Below are positions 62,413 through 64,000 of a DNA stretch of 64,000 nucleotides, in pieces; within the stretch, counting starts at the first letter, position 1, and every line of letters begins with the position of its first letter. A model generated the notes under the pieces. The model made no database searches and had not been told where the DNA came from. It was given only the letters and a program-made list of their open reading frames with translations. The DNA lies in NCBI RefSeq assembly GCF_002934445.1, contig NZ_PTJE01000004.1:62001-126000 (forward strand), in the 5' to 3' direction. A program made the translations under genes and the position numbers. The stretch is from Nonlabens xylanidelens (lineage in GTDB: Bacteria; Bacteroidota; Bacteroidia; Flavobacteriales; Flavobacteriaceae).

Positions 62413-62424
62413 AGATAAATCAAC

Positions 62425-62456
62425 AAAAAGCCATCTATTAATAGGTGGCTTTTTAA
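62425..62456 (+). terminator. Intrinsic terminator of cydAB
   Basis: AAAAAGCCATCT pairs with AGGTGGCTTTTT (one G-U pair) around a 6-base loop, ending in a T-rich run. Confidence 0.85.
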
Positions 62457-62471
62457 TTTAAATAAGGTTGA

Positions 62472-62515
62472 GTAACATAGGTTACTCTAGCAAGAAAAAT
62501 AGCGAGTTAAATTTG
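62472..62515 (+). promoter_or_regulatory. Crp/Fnr-type operator and promoter of the efflux operon
   Basis: GTAACATAGGTTAC at 62472-62485 and TAAATTTG at 62508-62515, centres 33 bases apart. Confidence 0.78.
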
Positions 62516-62533
62516 CTTTACTAATCTCTTGTA

Positions 62534-63844
62534 ATGAAGAAAATCTTATTATTTATAACCTTTAGCATTGCGATATTAACGCAAGCGACAGCACAGCAAA
62601 CTACTCTAATTTCAAAAGAAGAAGTTGCTGAAAAAGTGGTTAAAAACAACAATTCTATAAAAATATCTGAGCAAGAATTTCTAGAAGCAAAAGCAGATTT
62701 TGATCAGACTAAAGCTGTTTTCTTGCCTAATATAACCGCAAGTCATACTGGTATTATCACCACTAATCCATTGATGGCTTTTGGTTCTAAATTAAATCAA
62801 GGAATCTTAACTTCAAACGACTTCAATCCAGATCTTCTTAATGATCCAGATCAGATTCAAAACTTTGCAACTATAATAGAAGTCCAACAACCCTTAATCA
62901 ATATAGATGGATTGTACCAACGTAAAGCTGCAAGAGCCTCAATGGAAGCCGTTTTACTTAAAAAACAGCGCACAGAAGAATATCTATCTTTTGAAGTAGA
63001 AAACGCTTACATGCAATTACAACTAGCTTACAAAGGAATTGCGGTGCTAGAAAAAGTTCAAGAAGCCGCTCAAGAGAATTTAAAACTAGCGCAAAACAGA
63101 TTAAAGCAAGGATACCTGCAACGTGCAGATGTATTAAACGTAGAAGTAAGACTTACAGAAGTTCAAAACCAACTACAAACTGCGCGTAGTAACGTGCAAA
63201 ATGCATCTGACTATCTTTCTTATTTAATGGATGACAATGGTTATACCATATACCAGCCTAGTGATAGCTTAACGATTAAAAGCATCACTATAAAGGATAA
63301 TAACTTTTCTGAAAACAGATCAGATATTAAAGCCATGCAGCTTGCTACTACTGCTTATGAAGCAGCAAACAAGGCAGACAAGATGGCTTTTCTACCTAGA
63401 CTTAATGCATTTGGATCCTATGAATTGTATGATGAAAACCTATTTCAAGCAAGTGCAAATGGATATGTGGTAGGTGCACAATTGAGCTGGGATCTTTTTA
63501 AAGGATCACAACGTATCGGTCAGGCTAATAAAAGTAAAGCAACATTAGAGAAATCAAAATTACAATATGAGCAATATGTTTCTAAATCAAAATTAGAAAT
63601 TAATAAAGCGCAGCGCATGCTAAATGATGCAGAAAACAGAATAAAACTAGCACAACTAGCACTGGATCAGTCTAAAGAATCATTACGCATACGTACCAAT
63701 AGATTTAAAGAAGGTCTTGAAAAAACATCAGACCTACTAAATGCCGAAACGCAATTTGCTCAAAAACAATTAGAATATTATCAAACGGTTTTTGAATTCA
63801 ACTATGCACAGGCGTATATCAACTTTTTAACCAAGTCAGAATAA
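62534..63844 (+). CDS. TolC-family outer membrane efflux protein
   Basis: 436 residues with a signal peptide (LLFITFSIAILTQATA) and two OEP domains, each with a long helical hairpin: first around VENAYMQLQLAYKG to DVLNVEVRLTEVQNQLQTAR, second around KAQRMLNDAENRIKLA to TSDLLNAETQFAQKQLEYYQ. It forms the outer membrane channel for the RND system whose adaptor gene starts at 63896. The Crp/Fnr-type operator ties this efflux system to the cyd and sulfur genes. Confidence 0.92.
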   Translation: MKKILLFITFSIAILTQATAQQTTLISKEEVAEKVVKNNNSIKISEQEFLEAKADFDQTKAVFLPNITASHTGIITTNPLMAFGSKLNQGILTSNDFNPDLLNDPDQIQNFATIIEVQQPLINIDGLYQRKAARASMEAVLLKKQRTEEYLSFEVENAYMQLQLAYKGIAVLEKVQEAAQENLKLAQNRLKQGYLQRADVLNVEVRLTEVQNQLQTARSNVQNASDYLSYLMDDNGYTIYQPSDSLTIKSITIKDNNFSENRSDIKAMQLATTAYEAANKADKMAFLPRLNAFGSYELYDENLFQASANGYVVGAQLSWDLFKGSQRIGQANKSKATLEKSKLQYEQYVSKSKLEINKAQRMLNDAENRIKLAQLALDQSKESLRIRTNRFKEGLEKTSDLLNAETQFAQKQLEYYQTVFEFNYAQAYINFLTKSE

Positions 63845-63895
63845 CAAATCCATCTAATAAAAGAGCCCAAGCTTTTTATTTATAAAATATAAAGA

Positions 63896-64000
63896 ATGAA
63901 AAAATCATATATCCTATTAACCGCAGTCTTTACCTTACTAATAATGAGCTGTGGTGAAAAAGAGTCTCAACCAGTGGTGGACAATTCTCCTGCAATTCCT
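63896..64000 (+). CDS. RND efflux periplasmic adaptor, start only
   Basis: The first 35 codons are in the window. MKKSYILLTAVFTLLIMSC is a lipoprotein signal, followed by GEKESQPVVDNS, a typical spacer of membrane-fusion proteins. Identity rests on this and on the position 51 bases after a TolC gene, so it is likely but not proven. The gene continues beyond the window. Confidence 0.65.
   Translation, partial: MKKSYILLTAVFTLLIMSCGEKESQPVVDNSPAIP

Noticed and set aside
1-64000. CRISPR array, insertion sequence, prophage, tRNA or rRNA genes
   Set aside because: No regularly spaced direct repeats, transposase or phage genes, or tRNA/rRNA-like sequences were recognised on either strand; a covariance-model search would be needed to exclude tRNA fully.

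Overview
The window is a gene-dense, AT-rich stretch of a chromosome from a Bacteroidota member, most probably a marine flavobacterium (Flavobacteriaceae). The evidence is TAnnTTTG-type -7 promoter elements, little use of Shine-Dalgarno sequences, many 'SC' lipoprotein signals, a DUF1573 protein, a PL7 alginate lyase lipoprotein and family variants typical of flavobacteria. A Nonlabens-like genus is a guess. No rRNA, tRNA, CRISPR array, insertion sequence or prophage was seen.

Layout. 0-13 kb: end of coaD, a peptidase lipoprotein, NUDIX/pyrE, birA, then rsfS-ftsH-LUD-cdsA-psd-ACBP (membrane quality control and phospholipid synthesis), two tiny membrane proteins and valS. 13-27 kb: DUF1573, a retropepsin/PDZ protease, an aminotransferase with murB, a glycosyltransferase, lipA, gap, a TPR hybrid histidine kinase, lpxK, a Nif3-like protein, a coiled-coil protein and msrA. 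27-44 kb: three amino-acid blocks in a row, asnB, trpE-(lipoprotein)-GDCFBA and hisGDCBHAFIE. Each is preceded by a short leader-peptide gene rich in the cognate amino acid (Asn, Trp, His) and an intrinsic terminator, so all three look attenuation-controlled. 44-55 kb: an ene-reductase with TetR, aromatic amino acid hydroxylase, orphan HATPase, rhodanese, AraC, AhpD-like protein, a large beta-propeller (sortilin-like) protein and the alginate lyase.

55-64 kb forms one apparent regulon. DUF983 plus a Crp/Fnr regulator, a TauE/SafE exporter, an MBL-rhodanese fusion, a rhodanese, cytochrome bd (cydAB) and a TolC/RND efflux operon all carry the same dyad, GTrAC-N4-GTnAC (right arm GTTAC at four promoters, one mismatch at two), centred exactly 33 bp upstream of the centre of a TAnnTTTG-like element. 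This is class II activator geometry, and the regulator encoded in the cluster is the obvious candidate. A decayed dps gene lies just upstream of cydA.

A 16-bp palindrome, CGCTTTCGCGAAAGCG, is scattered through the whole window (16 exact copies and 3 with one mismatch). Most copies lie in frame inside genes, where they encode AFAKA, RFRES or LSRK(R/Q) according to frame. A second hairpin family (TTCCGC...GCGGAA) is confined to the his operon, and a third repeat lies between trpB and trpA.
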